Positions 17,598 through 25,807 of a stretch of 64,000 nucleotides of DNA are shown here, piece by piece. Source of the stretch: Metarhizobium sp017305935 (GTDB lineage Bacteria > Pseudomonadota > Alphaproteobacteria > Rhizobiales > Rhizobiaceae); NCBI RefSeq assembly GCF_029601685.1, contig NZ_JARRIR010000008.1, positions 287,347-351,346 on the forward strand. The letters are read 5' to 3'. Position numbers and translations under genes: made by a program. Within the stretch, counting starts at the first letter, position 1. Each line of letters starts with the position of its first letter. Under the pieces are notes generated by a model. That model had not been told where the DNA came from and did not search any database. It was given only the letters and a program-made list of their open reading frames with translations.

Positions 17598-18464
17598 ATG
17601 AGCGATACCGCAAGCCGTTTCGTCGTATCCGCAGACTGGTTGCAGCAGCGGCTTGCCGATCCCGCCATCCGCATCCTCGACGCCTCCTTCTACCTGCCGG
17701 CGCACAAGCGCGATGCCGAGGCCGAATATGCCGCCGGGCACATTCCCGGCGCGATCCGCTTCGATCAGGACAGGATCGCCGATCATTCGACGCCACTGCC
17801 GCATATGGTGCCGACGCCGGAGATCTTTGCCGAGGAAGTCGGTCGGCTCGGCATCTCCGATCGCCACATCATCGTCGTCTATGACGGCATAGGCCTGTTC
17901 GCATCGCCGCGCGTCTGGTGGCTGTTCCGCATCATGGGCGCGAAGAATGTCTTCGTGCTCGATGGCGGGCTGGACGGCTGGAAGGCCGAGGGCCGACCAC
18001 TGACCACGGCGCTACCCGATTTCGCCCCCGAAACCTTCCACGCGAGTTTCGACGCCAGCCGCGTCGTCGATTTCGAGACCATGCGCCGGATCGTCGACAC
18101 TCACGCGATGCAGATTGCCGATGCGCGCGGCCCCGGTCGTTTCAACGGCACGGAGCCCGAACCGCGCGCCGGCATGCGCTCCGGCCATATGCCGGGCGCC
18201 GTCAACCTGCCCTCCGGCGTCTTCGCCGAAAAGGGCCGCTTCAAATCGCTGCCAGAATTGGAGCGCATCGTCACCGGCGCCGGTATCGATCTTTCGAAAC
18301 CGGTAGTCACCACTTGCGGCTCCGGCATTACGGCGGCAATCATCACGCTGGCCCTCGAATCGCTGGGGCATGGCGACAACAAGTTGTATGACGGCTCATG
18401 GACGGAATGGGGCGCCCGCCCAGATACCGCCGTGACGACGGGCAAGGTCATGGATAAGGAATGA
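17598..18464 (+). CDS. sseA: 3-mercaptopyruvate sulfurtransferase
   Basis: Two-rhodanese-domain sulfurtransferase (288 aa). The first domain is inactive-type (ILDASFYLPAHKRDAEAEY, VVYDGIGLFASPRVWW). The second carries the catalytic C240 in TTCGSGITAA; CGSG(V/I)T is the mercaptopyruvate-type loop rather than the thiosulfate type. It transfers sulfur from mercaptopyruvate, linking cysteine breakdown to persulfide or cyanide acceptors. ATG 17598 has AGGAG at 17585-17589; an overlapping TTG at 17595 is unlikely. Downstream of cysK and the AlaX gene, with the GNAT gene 2 bp after its stop codon. Confidence 0.92.
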   Translation: MSDTASRFVVSADWLQQRLADPAIRILDASFYLPAHKRDAEAEYAAGHIPGAIRFDQDRIADHSTPLPHMVPTPEIFAEEVGRLGISDRHIIVVYDGIGLFASPRVWWLFRIMGAKNVFVLDGGLDGWKAEGRPLTTALPDFAPETFHASFDASRVVDFETMRRIVDTHAMQIADARGPGRFNGTEPEPRAGMRSGHMPGAVNLPSGVFAEKGRFKSLPELERIVTGAGIDLSKPVVTTCGSGITAAIITLALESLGHGDNKLYDGSWTEWGARPDTAVTTGKVMDKE

Positions 18465-18466
18465 GA

Positions 18467-19018
18467 ATGTCGGCGGAACTTCCGGTTCACATCACGAAGC
18501 TGGAGATGGCGGCGCCACCGAAGGCCAGCCTTCCGGTTCCGGTGAACATTCAGACCGCCATCATGCGTGCGCCGGAGATTCCGCTGCCGTTCTACCGTTA
18601 TCTCTATCGCCAGGTCGGCGCCCGCTGGCATTGGGTCGACCGTCTGCGCATGGAAGACGATGCGCTCGCCGCGACCGTCCATGCACCGCAGAACACGGTG
18701 ACCGTCCTTTACGTCAATGGCGCTCCGGCCGGGTTCTTCGAGCTTTTGAAGATCGAGGACGATATCGTCGAACTCACCCATTTCGGCCTGATCGAACATG
18801 CGCTCGGCCTCGGCATCGGCAAGTGGTTCCTGCTGCAGGCTCTCTATGCCGCCTGGCAGGACAGTCCGAAGAAGGTGGTCACCACCACCAACAATTTCGA
18901 TCATCCCCGTGCGCTGCAACTCTACCAGATGTTCGGCTTCTCACCGGTCTCGACAAGCAGCGCCACGCTGACGCCGATCGCCGAGGCGGAATGGCGCGAT
19001 CTCGCCGCCCGCTTCTGA
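18467..19018 (+). CDS. GNAT-family N-acetyltransferase
   Basis: About 183 aa with a GNAT fold. The beta-4 region TVLYVNGAPAGFFELLK precedes the acetyl-CoA binding stretch LIEHALGLGIGKWFLLQAL, where Q/RxxGxG appears as LGLGIG, followed by TTTNNFDHPRALQLYQMFGF, the usual substrate-side helix. AAGGA before ATG 18467 favours it over ATG 18461, which would overlap sseA by 4 bp. Probably co-transcribed with sseA. Its acceptor (small molecule or protein N-terminus) is unknown. Its stop codon abuts that of convergent exoD in a TGATCA. Confidence 0.85.
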   Translation: MSAELPVHITKLEMAAPPKASLPVPVNIQTAIMRAPEIPLPFYRYLYRQVGARWHWVDRLRMEDDALAATVHAPQNTVTVLYVNGAPAGFFELLKIEDDIVELTHFGLIEHALGLGIGKWFLLQALYAAWQDSPKKVVTTTNNFDHPRALQLYQMFGFSPVSTSSATLTPIAEAEWRDLAARF

Positions 19019-19654
19019 TCAGACGAAAAAGCCCGAAAGCCCTTGTCCGGCGCTATAGGCCGCATAGGCGAGCGCGGTGAAATAGGCTGTCGTTGCCGCG
19101 AGGAAGGCATAGCCTGCAATCACCATAACACCGTCGCGTTGCAACATGCCAGTCGCCACCAGCAGGATGGCGACACCCGGCAGCGTGTTGGAAAAGGGAA
19201 TGAGACCGATCGGAAACATCAGCAGGATGCCGCCATAGAGTATCGCCGCTCCGTTCAGGCGGTTGACCAGGGCCGTGCCGGTAACGGCGGAGAGGCGCGG
19301 ACGCACGAAACGATCGAGCCGGGCGATGAGATCGACACCTTTTCGCAAGGCGGGAATCAATTTTTCGGTCTCGATATGCCGCTCGCTGATTTTCGACGGC
19401 AGCCAGGGCATGCGGTTCAGCATGATAGCCAGGCTGATCAGAATGATCGCCGCCCCGAAGACGGTGCTGACGCCGGGAATTGAGACGGGAATCAGGAAAG
19501 GCACGCAAAGCAGGATGCAGAGCAGCAGCAGCCCCTGCTCACCCATGGCCCCCATCAATTGCCGCAGCGTCACCGTCTCTCCCTCGATGGACGCGATCGT
19601 CCGCCGAAGAGTGTCGCCCATCTTTTCCCTGGTATCCGAAAATTCGATGCTCAC
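19019..19654 (-). CDS. exoD: ExoD-family exopolysaccharide synthesis protein
   Basis: Polytopic inner-membrane protein (about 211 aa from GTG 19654) of the ExoD family, linked in S. meliloti to exopolysaccharide production, alkali tolerance and nodule invasion. The N-terminal segment MGDTLRRTIASIEGETVTLR is followed by the ExoD signature MGAMGEQGLLLLCILLCVPF, SIPGVSTVFGAAIILISLA, and several further hydrophobic helices to LAYAAYSAGQGLSGFFV. Starts at GTG 19654 (VSIEFSDTREK) and ATG 19621 are both possible; the first has GGAACGG upstream. Biochemical role is unknown for the whole family. Confidence 0.85.
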   Translation of the reverse strand: MSIEFSDTREKMGDTLRRTIASIEGETVTLRQLMGAMGEQGLLLLCILLCVPFLIPVSIPGVSTVFGAAIILISLAIMLNRMPWLPSKISERHIETEKLIPALRKGVDLIARLDRFVRPRLSAVTGTALVNRLNGAAILYGGILLMFPIGLIPFSNTLPGVAILLVATGMLQRDGVMVIAGYAFLAATTAYFTALAYAAYSAGQGLSGFFV

Positions 19655-19728
19655 GCGATCCGTTCCTGTTTGCCGACGCAGATTAGGCCAGGCACGCACC
19701 CAAGGGAAACGGGTTACGGTAACGCAAC

Positions 19729-19762
19729 GGCGGGCCGCCCCGCTTGCGCAAGGCGACCCGCC
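19729..19762 (-). terminator. probable terminator of the DUF883 gene
   Basis: GGCGGGCCGCC (19729-19739) pairs with GGCGACCCGCC (19752-19762) with one G-T pair, and the loop itself contains a short palindrome. It lies 24 bp past the DUF883 stop codon on the minus strand but has no T-run. Confidence 0.4.
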
Positions 19763-19786
19763 GATAAAGATGACCGCGAATTGTTC

Positions 19787-20050
19787 CTAGCGCCGGGCCA
19801 GCAGGCCAAGGACATAGGCGATGCCAGCGGTGGCGGCCAGCATGAATAGCGGCTCCTCGCGCACGCGCTCGCGGGCGCGCTCGACGATCAGATTGGCCTC
19901 TTCCGCCGCCAGATTCTTGGCGCCGCTGCCGAGCGCCGAAACGCTTTCCGTCAGCTTGGCGAGATCGGCACGCAAATTTGCGATCTGCGCAGAAATGTCG
20001 TCTGCAGCCGCCTCGGTTTCGAGCTTGGCGGTGCTTTTCGGATCGACCAT
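19787..20050 (-). CDS. DUF883 (ElaB/YqjD/YgaM) family membrane-anchored protein
   Basis: 87 aa. A soluble helical N-terminus (KLETEAAADDISAQIANLR, then ADLAKLTESVSAL) is followed by the family hallmark ERARERVREEPLFMLAATAG and a single C-terminal membrane helix ending in LGLLARR. Relatives in E. coli are tail-anchored, stress-induced proteins that associate with ribosomes and the inner membrane. ATG 20050 has GGAGG 6 bases upstream. Short promoter-sized gap to ppiD, which is divergent. Confidence 0.82.
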   Translation of the reverse strand: MVDPKSTAKLETEAAADDISAQIANLRADLAKLTESVSALGSGAKNLAAEEANLIVERARERVREEPLFMLAATAGIAYVLGLLARR

Positions 20051-20249
20051 GGGGAACCTCCATTCGGGACTGTGTCGCCCCATCAACGCATGACGGGTAC
20101 CTCGGTTCCCTCCCCGCCCGATTTTAGTCGCGAATGCGCCGATATGGGCCTTTTCTGACGACACAGCTTCATTTCCATGAAACTTTCATTTAAGTAACGG
20201 CGATTGTTTCGCCGCATGGGGCGATAAGTAAGACGAGGTTTGCATTCCG

Positions 20250-22142
20250 ATGCTTGAAACGTTGCGAGTTGCCGCAAAGACCTGGGTTGCCAAAGGCCTG
20301 CTTCTGCTTCTGGTCGCGTCCTTCGCGATCTGGGGCGTCTCGCGGACGATCATGCACGACATGTCGAACAGCGTGATCACGGTCGGCGACCAGAACGTCA
20401 CCGCCGGTGAGTTCCGCCTCGCCTACCAGCGGCAGGTCGCCAATATCAGCCGCCAGTTCGGCACGCAGCTCACGCCCGACCAGGCCCGCGCCTTCGGCAT
20501 CGACCAGCAGGTCTTCGCCCAGCTTGTCGCTGGCGCAGCACTCGATCAGCTGTCGCAGGACATGCATCTCGGCCTTTCCGAGGATCGCCTGGCGCAGCTC
20601 ATCGCCGAAGACCCGGCCTTCCATGCCGTCAACGGTCAGTTCGATCGCCAGCTGTTCACCACGCGCCTGCGCAACGCCAACCTGAACGAAAACGACTATA
20701 TCAAGGAACGCAGCAAGGTTGCCGTGCGCGCCCAGATCGTCGATGCCGTTTCGGATGGCTTCACACCACCGGCAACGCTGGTCGATGCCCTGAAGCATTA
20801 CCGCAACGAAAGCCGCGGCATCGATTACCTGCTGCTTTCCTCCGCCAATATCGACCCCGTGAAAGCCCCGACTGACGAGGTACTCACCGCCTGGTTCGAC
20901 ACGGTGAAAAGCCGCTACCGCGCGCCCGAATACCGCAAGTTCACCTATGTCAAGCTGGAGCCGGCCGATATCGCCAATCCCGCAGGGATCACCGACGACG
21001 AGATCAAGGCCGATTTCGAGAAGCGCAAGGACAGCTACAAGACGCCGGAAACCCGCACCGTCGAGCAGCTCACCTTCCCGAACAAGGAAATGGCCGATGG
21101 CGCGGCGAATGCGCTGCGCAACGGCACGACCTTCGACCAGCTGGTCACCGACCAGGGCAAGACCTCGGCCGACGTGCTGCTCGGCGATTTCACCAAGGAT
21201 GCTATGGTCGACCAGAAAGTCGCCGATGCCGCCTTCGCGGTGAAGGCCGCCGGTGGCACGACGCCGGTCGTCGAAGGCGCCTTCGGCCCGGTCATCGTCC
21301 GCATCACCAATATCCGCCCGGAAACCACCAAGACACTGGACGAGGTCAAGGAAGAGATTCGCAAGGATCTGGCCGTCGCCAATGCCAGCAGCGAAATTCT
21401 CAACGTCCATGACCGCTTCGAAGACGCCCGCGCCAATGGCGCCAGCCTCGCCGATGCCGCCAAGGAGCAGAAGCTCAACGCCGTTACCGTTCCCGCCGTC
21501 GATGCCAGCGGCAACGACCAGCAGGGCAATCCGGTCAAGGATATCCCCGGCGCCGGTGCGCTGCTGACCGAAGTCTTCAAATCGGATGTCGGCGCCGAGA
21601 CCACCCCGGTTTCGCTCGGCAATGACGGCTATGCGTGGTTCGAAGTGCAGGACATTATCGCCGAACACGACCGCCCGCTGGCCGAAGTCAAGGACAAGGT
21701 CGTTGCCGACTGGACGGCCGAACAGCAGAAGCAGGCGCTTGCCGCCCGCGCCGCAGCCCTTAAGGACGAAGTCGCCAAAGGCAAGCCGCTGGAAGAGGTC
21801 GCCACCGCGCTCGGCCTCGCCGTCGAGAAGAAGGCCGGCCTGCGCCGCAACACCGACGATCCGGTTCTCGGCCGCGCCGCCGTTGCCGCCGCCTTCGGTG
21901 GCCCGCTCGGCACCGTCGCCAATGCCGTTTCCGCCGATGGCGACGGGCAGGTGCTGCTCAAGGTCACCGAGGTCAACGAGCAGCCGACGACCGACGTCCT
22001 CGACCGCAACGACGACCAGGTGACGCAGATCGCCAAGACCGCCGGCGACGACATTCTCGACCAGATGGTCAGCGAGTTGCAGACCGCATACGGTGTGTCG
22101 ATCAACCGCGCACTCGCCGACCAGGCGATGAACGTCCGCTAA
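20250..22142 (+). CDS. ppiD: PpiD/SurA-type periplasmic peptidyl-prolyl isomerase
   Basis: 630-aa membrane-anchored chaperone. A single N-terminal transmembrane helix (KGLLLLLVASFAIWGVS) leads into a SurA-N-like domain (VITVGDQNVTAGEFRLAYQR), a parvulin-like region (around residues 245-365, ending PVIVRITNIRPET), and a long helical C-terminal part with a second, degenerate parvulin-like segment. It acts in the periplasm on newly translocated proteins at the SecYEG exit. ATG 20250 fits the membrane anchor. It starts a tight run with trpD (26 bp gap), trpC, moaC and moeA, so it is probably the promoter-proximal gene of that operon. Confidence 0.88.
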   Translation: MLETLRVAAKTWVAKGLLLLLVASFAIWGVSRTIMHDMSNSVITVGDQNVTAGEFRLAYQRQVANISRQFGTQLTPDQARAFGIDQQVFAQLVAGAALDQLSQDMHLGLSEDRLAQLIAEDPAFHAVNGQFDRQLFTTRLRNANLNENDYIKERSKVAVRAQIVDAVSDGFTPPATLVDALKHYRNESRGIDYLLLSSANIDPVKAPTDEVLTAWFDTVKSRYRAPEYRKFTYVKLEPADIANPAGITDDEIKADFEKRKDSYKTPETRTVEQLTFPNKEMADGAANALRNGTTFDQLVTDQGKTSADVLLGDFTKDAMVDQKVADAAFAVKAAGGTTPVVEGAFGPVIVRITNIRPETTKTLDEVKEEIRKDLAVANASSEILNVHDRFEDARANGASLADAAKEQKLNAVTVPAVDASGNDQQGNPVKDIPGAGALLTEVFKSDVGAETTPVSLGNDGYAWFEVQDIIAEHDRPLAEVKDKVVADWTAEQQKQALAARAAALKDEVAKGKPLEEVATALGLAVEKKAGLRRNTDDPVLGRAAVAAAFGGPLGTVANAVSADGDGQVLLKVTEVNEQPTTDVLDRNDDQVTQIAKTAGDDILDQMVSELQTAYGVSINRALADQAMNVR

Positions 22143-22168
22143 ACGCGGCCGACGAGGGAGGCATAGGC

Positions 22169-23185
22169 ATGAGCCAGTTGAAACCCCTGCTCGCAAAGGC
22201 CGCGTCGCGGGAGCCCCTGACGCGCGCCGAATCGCGGGAAGCCTTCGAGATCCTGATGTCGGGCGAAGCCACGCCCTCGCAGATCGGCGGTCTGCTGATG
22301 GCGCTGCGCGTGCGCGGCGAGACGGTCGACGAGATCGTCGGCGCCGTCGAAACCATGCGCTCCAAGATGCTGCGGGTCGCTGCGCCTGCCGATGCCGTCG
22401 ACATCGTCGGCACCGGCGGCGACGGCATCGGCACCTACAATATCTCGACGCTGGCGGCGCTGATCGTCGCCGGCTGCGGCGTTCCGGTCGCCAAGCATGG
22501 TAACAAGGCGCTCAGTTCCAAATCCGGCACGGCGGACGCGCTGACCGCGCTCGGCGTCAACCTGGATATCAGCCCCGAGCATATCAGCCGCTGCATCAGC
22601 GATGCCGGCATCGGCTTCATGTTCGCGCAACTGCATCATTCCGCCATGCGCCATGTCGGCCCGAGCCGCGTCGAGCTTGGCACGCGCACCATCTTCAACC
22701 TGCTCGGGCCCCTCTCCAGCCCGGCCGGCGTCCGTCGCCAACTGCTCGGCGTCTTCGCCCTGCAATGGGTCGAGCCGTTGGCCGAAGTGCTGCGCGATCT
22801 CGGCTCGGAAACGGTCTGGGTCGTGCATGGCGAAGGCATGGACGAAATCACCACCACCGGCGTCACCAAGGTCGCGGCGCTGGAGAACGGCAAGATCCGC
22901 ACCTTCGAACTGACCCCGCGCGATTTCGGCGTCGAGCCGGCGCGGCTGGACGACCTCAAGGGCGGCGACGGCCAAGTCAACGCCGCCGCGCTGCGCGCCG
23001 TCATGTCCGGCGCCCGCAATGCCTATCGCGACATCGCGCTCTGCAATGCCGCCGCCGCCCTCGTCGTCGCCGGCAAGGCGGAGACCATTGCCGACGCCAT
23101 GCGGCTTGCGGCACAATCGCTCGACAGCGGTTCGGCTGCCGCGGCGCTGGACCGTCTCGTCGCCGTCTCCAACGAGAAGGACTGA
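22169..23185 (+). CDS. trpD: anthranilate phosphoribosyltransferase
   Basis: Second step of tryptophan synthesis: anthranilate plus PRPP gives phosphoribosyl-anthranilate. 338 aa. The PRPP-binding motif GTGGDGIGTYNIST is followed by VAKHGNKALSSKSGTAD and LGPLSSPAGVRRQLLGVF, and the metal-binding HGEGMDEITTTG is intact. It is followed 6 bp later by trpC. The trpD-trpC-moaC-moeA order is characteristic of rhizobia, where trpE(G) and trpFBA lie elsewhere. Confidence 0.97.
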   Translation: MSQLKPLLAKAASREPLTRAESREAFEILMSGEATPSQIGGLLMALRVRGETVDEIVGAVETMRSKMLRVAAPADAVDIVGTGGDGIGTYNISTLAALIVAGCGVPVAKHGNKALSSKSGTADALTALGVNLDISPEHISRCISDAGIGFMFAQLHHSAMRHVGPSRVELGTRTIFNLLGPLSSPAGVRRQLLGVFALQWVEPLAEVLRDLGSETVWVVHGEGMDEITTTGVTKVAALENGKIRTFELTPRDFGVEPARLDDLKGGDGQVNAAALRAVMSGARNAYRDIALCNAAAALVVAGKAETIADAMRLAAQSLDSGSAAAALDRLVAVSNEKD

Positions 23186-23191
23186 TCGGCC

Positions 23192-24007
23192 ATGACGGAC
23201 ATCCTGCGCAAGATCGAGACCTACAAGCGCGAGGAAATCGCCGCCGCGAAGGCGCGCACCTCGCTTGCCGACCTCAAGGCGATGGCCGCCGGCCAGTCCG
23301 CCCCGCGCGGCTTCTATAGGGCGTTGCGGGCCAAGCAGGCCGATGGTCTTTTCGGCCTGATCGCCGAGATCAAGAAGGCCAGCCCCTCCAAGGGCCTGAT
23401 CCGTCCGGATTTCGATCCCCCGGCGCTTGCCAAGGCTTACGAAGCCGGCGGCGCGGCCTGCCTTTCGGTGCTGACGGATACGCCGAGCTTCCAAGGCGCG
23501 CCCGAATTCCTGGCCGCCGCCCGCGACGCCTGCGCCCTGCCGGCGCTACGCAAGGATTTCATGTTCGAGACCTATCAGGTGCATGAAGCCCGCGCCTGGG
23601 GCGCGGATTGCATCCTGCTGATCATGGCAAGCCTCAGCGACGACGACGCCAAACGGCTGGAAGACGAAGCCTTCTCGCTCGGCATGGACGTGCTGGTGGA
23701 GGTGCATGACGCCGAAGAGATGGAGCGGGCGCTGAAACTCGCCTCGCCGCTGGTCGGTATCAACAACCGCAACCTGCGCACCTTCGAGGTCAGCCTCACG
23801 GTATCGGAAGAGCTGGCCGGCATGGTCCCGGCCGACCGGCTGCTGGTCGGCGAAAGCGGCATCTTCACCCATGCCGATTGCGAACGGCTGAAGGCAAGCG
23901 GCATCTCCACCTTCCTCGTCGGCGAAAGCCTGATGCGGAAGGACGACGTGACCGCCGCCACCCGGACGCTTCTGACCGGCGACGCCGGCATTCTCGCGGC
24001 GGAATGA
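23192..24007 (+). CDS. trpC: indole-3-glycerol phosphate synthase
   Basis: (beta/alpha)8-barrel enzyme (271 aa) that closes the indole ring in tryptophan synthesis. Signature segments are IAEIKKASPSKGLIRPDFDP (catalytic Lys and Glu), CLSVLTDTPSFQGAPEFL, LPALRKDFMFETYQV, EVHDAEEMERAL, GINNRNLRTF and VGESGIFTHAD. It is monofunctional, with no fused trpF. The moaC start codon overlaps or closely follows its stop codon (ATGA at 24004), consistent with coupled translation. Confidence 0.97.
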   Translation: MTDILRKIETYKREEIAAAKARTSLADLKAMAAGQSAPRGFYRALRAKQADGLFGLIAEIKKASPSKGLIRPDFDPPALAKAYEAGGAACLSVLTDTPSFQGAPEFLAAARDACALPALRKDFMFETYQVHEARAWGADCILLIMASLSDDDAKRLEDEAFSLGMDVLVEVHDAEEMERALKLASPLVGINNRNLRTFEVSLTVSEELAGMVPADRLLVGESGIFTHADCERLKASGISTFLVGESLMRKDDVTAATRTLLTGDAGILAAE

Positions 24008-24009
24008 CC

Positions 24010-24504
24010 ATGAGCGGCCCGCGCCTGACCCATATCGACGCGGCCGGTGAGGCGCATATGGTCGATGTCGGCGACAAGGCCGAAACGACCCGCATCGCCA
24101 CCGCCGAAGGCCGGGTGCGCATGGCGCCGGAAACGCTGAAGCTGATCCTTGAGGGCAACGCCAAGAAGGGCGACGTCATCGGCACGGCGCGGCTGGCCGG
24201 CATCATGGCCGCCAAGCAGACCGCCAGCCTCATCCCGCTCTGCCATCCGCTGATGCTGACCAAGGTCGGCGTCGAGATCGAGCCGGATCATGCCCTGCCG
24301 GGCCTGAGGATCGTGGCGACCGCGAAACTCACCGGCCGCACCGGCGTCGAGATGGAAGCGCTCACCGCCGTCTCCGTCGCGGCGCTGACCATCTACGACA
24401 TGGCCAAGGCCGCCGACAAGGCCATGGAAATCACCGGCATCCGCCTTCTGGAAAAGACCGGCGGCAAATCCGGCGATTACCGCCGCGACGAGACAAAGCC
24501 ATGA
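24010..24504 (+). CDS. moaC: cyclic pyranopterin monophosphate synthase MoaC
   Basis: Second step of molybdenum cofactor synthesis, converting the MoaA product to cPMP. 164 aa from ATG 24010 (MSGPRLTHID), or 166 aa from ATG 24004, which overlaps trpC by 4 bp. Conserved blocks are VDVGDKAETTRIATAEGRV, GTARLAGIMAAKQTASLIPL, CHPLMLTKVGV, and GVEMEALTAVSVAALTIYDM followed by AADKAMEITGIRLL. Its stop codon overlaps the moeA start by 4 bp, so the two Moco genes are probably translationally coupled. Confidence 0.96.
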   Translation: MSGPRLTHIDAAGEAHMVDVGDKAETTRIATAEGRVRMAPETLKLILEGNAKKGDVIGTARLAGIMAAKQTASLIPLCHPLMLTKVGVEIEPDHALPGLRIVATAKLTGRTGVEMEALTAVSVAALTIYDMAKAADKAMEITGIRLLEKTGGKSGDYRRDETKP

Positions 24505-25727
24505 GCCTGCTCCCCGTCTCCACCGCCCTGCAGCGCCTGCTCGACAAGGCCGCGCCGACGACGGCGACCGAAACCATCGCCCTTCACGACGCCAATGGCC
24601 GCGTGCTGGCGACGGACCTCGCCGCCGGCCTGACGCAACCGCCCTTCGACGCCTCTGCCATGGACGGCTATGCGCTGCGCGCCGAGGACGCCGTATCGAT
24701 CGGCACGGAGCTTATCGTTATCGGCGAATCGGCTGCCGGCCGCAGTTTTGCCGGAACGGTCGGCGCGGGCGAGGCGGTGCGCATCTTCACCGGCGCCCCG
24801 GTTCCCTCCGGCGCCGATACCGTGCTCATCCAGGAGGATGCCGAGCGGCTCAACGGCAACCGCATCCGCACCGGTTTCGTCTCCCTCAAGGGCCGCCATA
24901 TCCGCCCGCGCGGGCAGGATTTTGCCGAAGGCGAAGTGGTGCTCAATGCCGGTACCCGGCTTGACTACACGACGCTGACGGTCGCCGCAGCGATGAACCA
25001 TGCGGCCGTGAGCGTCTATCGCAAGCCGCTGGTCGCTATCCTCGCCACCGGCGATGAGCTGGTGACGCCGGGCGCCCCGCGCGGCCCGGACCAGATCGTC
25101 GCTTCCAACACATACGGCATCGCCACGCTGGCCCGCGATTGCGGCGCCGATATCCTCGACCTCGGCATCGTGCCCGACGACCGCGCCGCGATCACCGCCG
25201 CAATCGGCCGGGCGATTGCCGCTCATGCCGATGTGCTGGTGACGCTCGGCGGCGCTTCCGTCGGCGATCACGATCTCGTGCAATCGACGCTGATTGCCGC
25301 CGGCATGGAGCTGGATTTCTGGCGCATCGCCATGCGGCCGGGCAAGCCACTGATGGTCGGCAATCTTGGCCCTATGCAGGTGCTCGGCCTGCCCGGCAAT
25401 CCCGTCTCGACGCTGGTTTGCGGTCTCCTGTTCATGGAGCCGCTGCTCTCGGCGCTCGCGCGCCAGCCGCAGCCGAACCGCGCCACGACCGCGCTGACGG
25501 CCATGGCCCTGCCCGCCAACGACCAGCGCCAGGACCATCTGCGCGCCCGGCTGTCACGGGATAGTGAGGGCCAGTTGTGGGTGGAAAGTTTCGGCAAGCA
25601 GGATTCGTCGATGATGAAAATCTTCGCCCATTCCGATTGCCTGATCGTGCGCCGCCCGCATGCGCCGGAATTGCCGGCAGGCGCGCCCTGCCCGATCCTG
25701 CTTTTGCGTCCTTTTCGCGACGGCTGA
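24501..25727 (+). CDS. moeA: molybdopterin molybdenumtransferase MoeA
   Basis: 408-aa enzyme that inserts molybdate into adenylyl-molybdopterin. Domain I-II region: QPPFDASAMDGYALRAED. MPT-binding region: RIFTGAPVPSGADTVLIQED and PRGQDFAEGEVVL. Domain III: LATGDELVTPG, TLGGASVGDHDLV and MRPGKPLMVGN, with LGLPGNPVSTLV. C-terminal domain IV ends ILLLRPFRDG. It is the last gene of the ppiD-trpDC-moaC-moeA run. In the rhizobia I recall, lexA follows moeA; here a nuclease-like gene does. Confidence 0.96.
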   Translation: MSLLPVSTALQRLLDKAAPTTATETIALHDANGRVLATDLAAGLTQPPFDASAMDGYALRAEDAVSIGTELIVIGESAAGRSFAGTVGAGEAVRIFTGAPVPSGADTVLIQEDAERLNGNRIRTGFVSLKGRHIRPRGQDFAEGEVVLNAGTRLDYTTLTVAAAMNHAAVSVYRKPLVAILATGDELVTPGAPRGPDQIVASNTYGIATLARDCGADILDLGIVPDDRAAITAAIGRAIAAHADVLVTLGGASVGDHDLVQSTLIAAGMELDFWRIAMRPGKPLMVGNLGPMQVLGLPGNPVSTLVCGLLFMEPLLSALARQPQPNRATTALTAMALPANDQRQDHLRARLSRDSEGQLWVESFGKQDSSMMKIFAHSDCLIVRRPHAPELPAGAPCPILLLRPFRDG

Positions 25728-25807
25728 AAACATATCCCCGTAATTCCACATGTTTCGCACAAGTTTCGTTGGACCCGCCCGGCGAGGCCGCACTAACTGT
25801 TTAACAA

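Noticed and set aside
20190..22196. 668-codon open frame antisense to ppiD
   Set aside because: The plus strand encodes a complete PpiD-type protein with ribosome site and operon context; the antisense translation is repetitive and unlike proteins.
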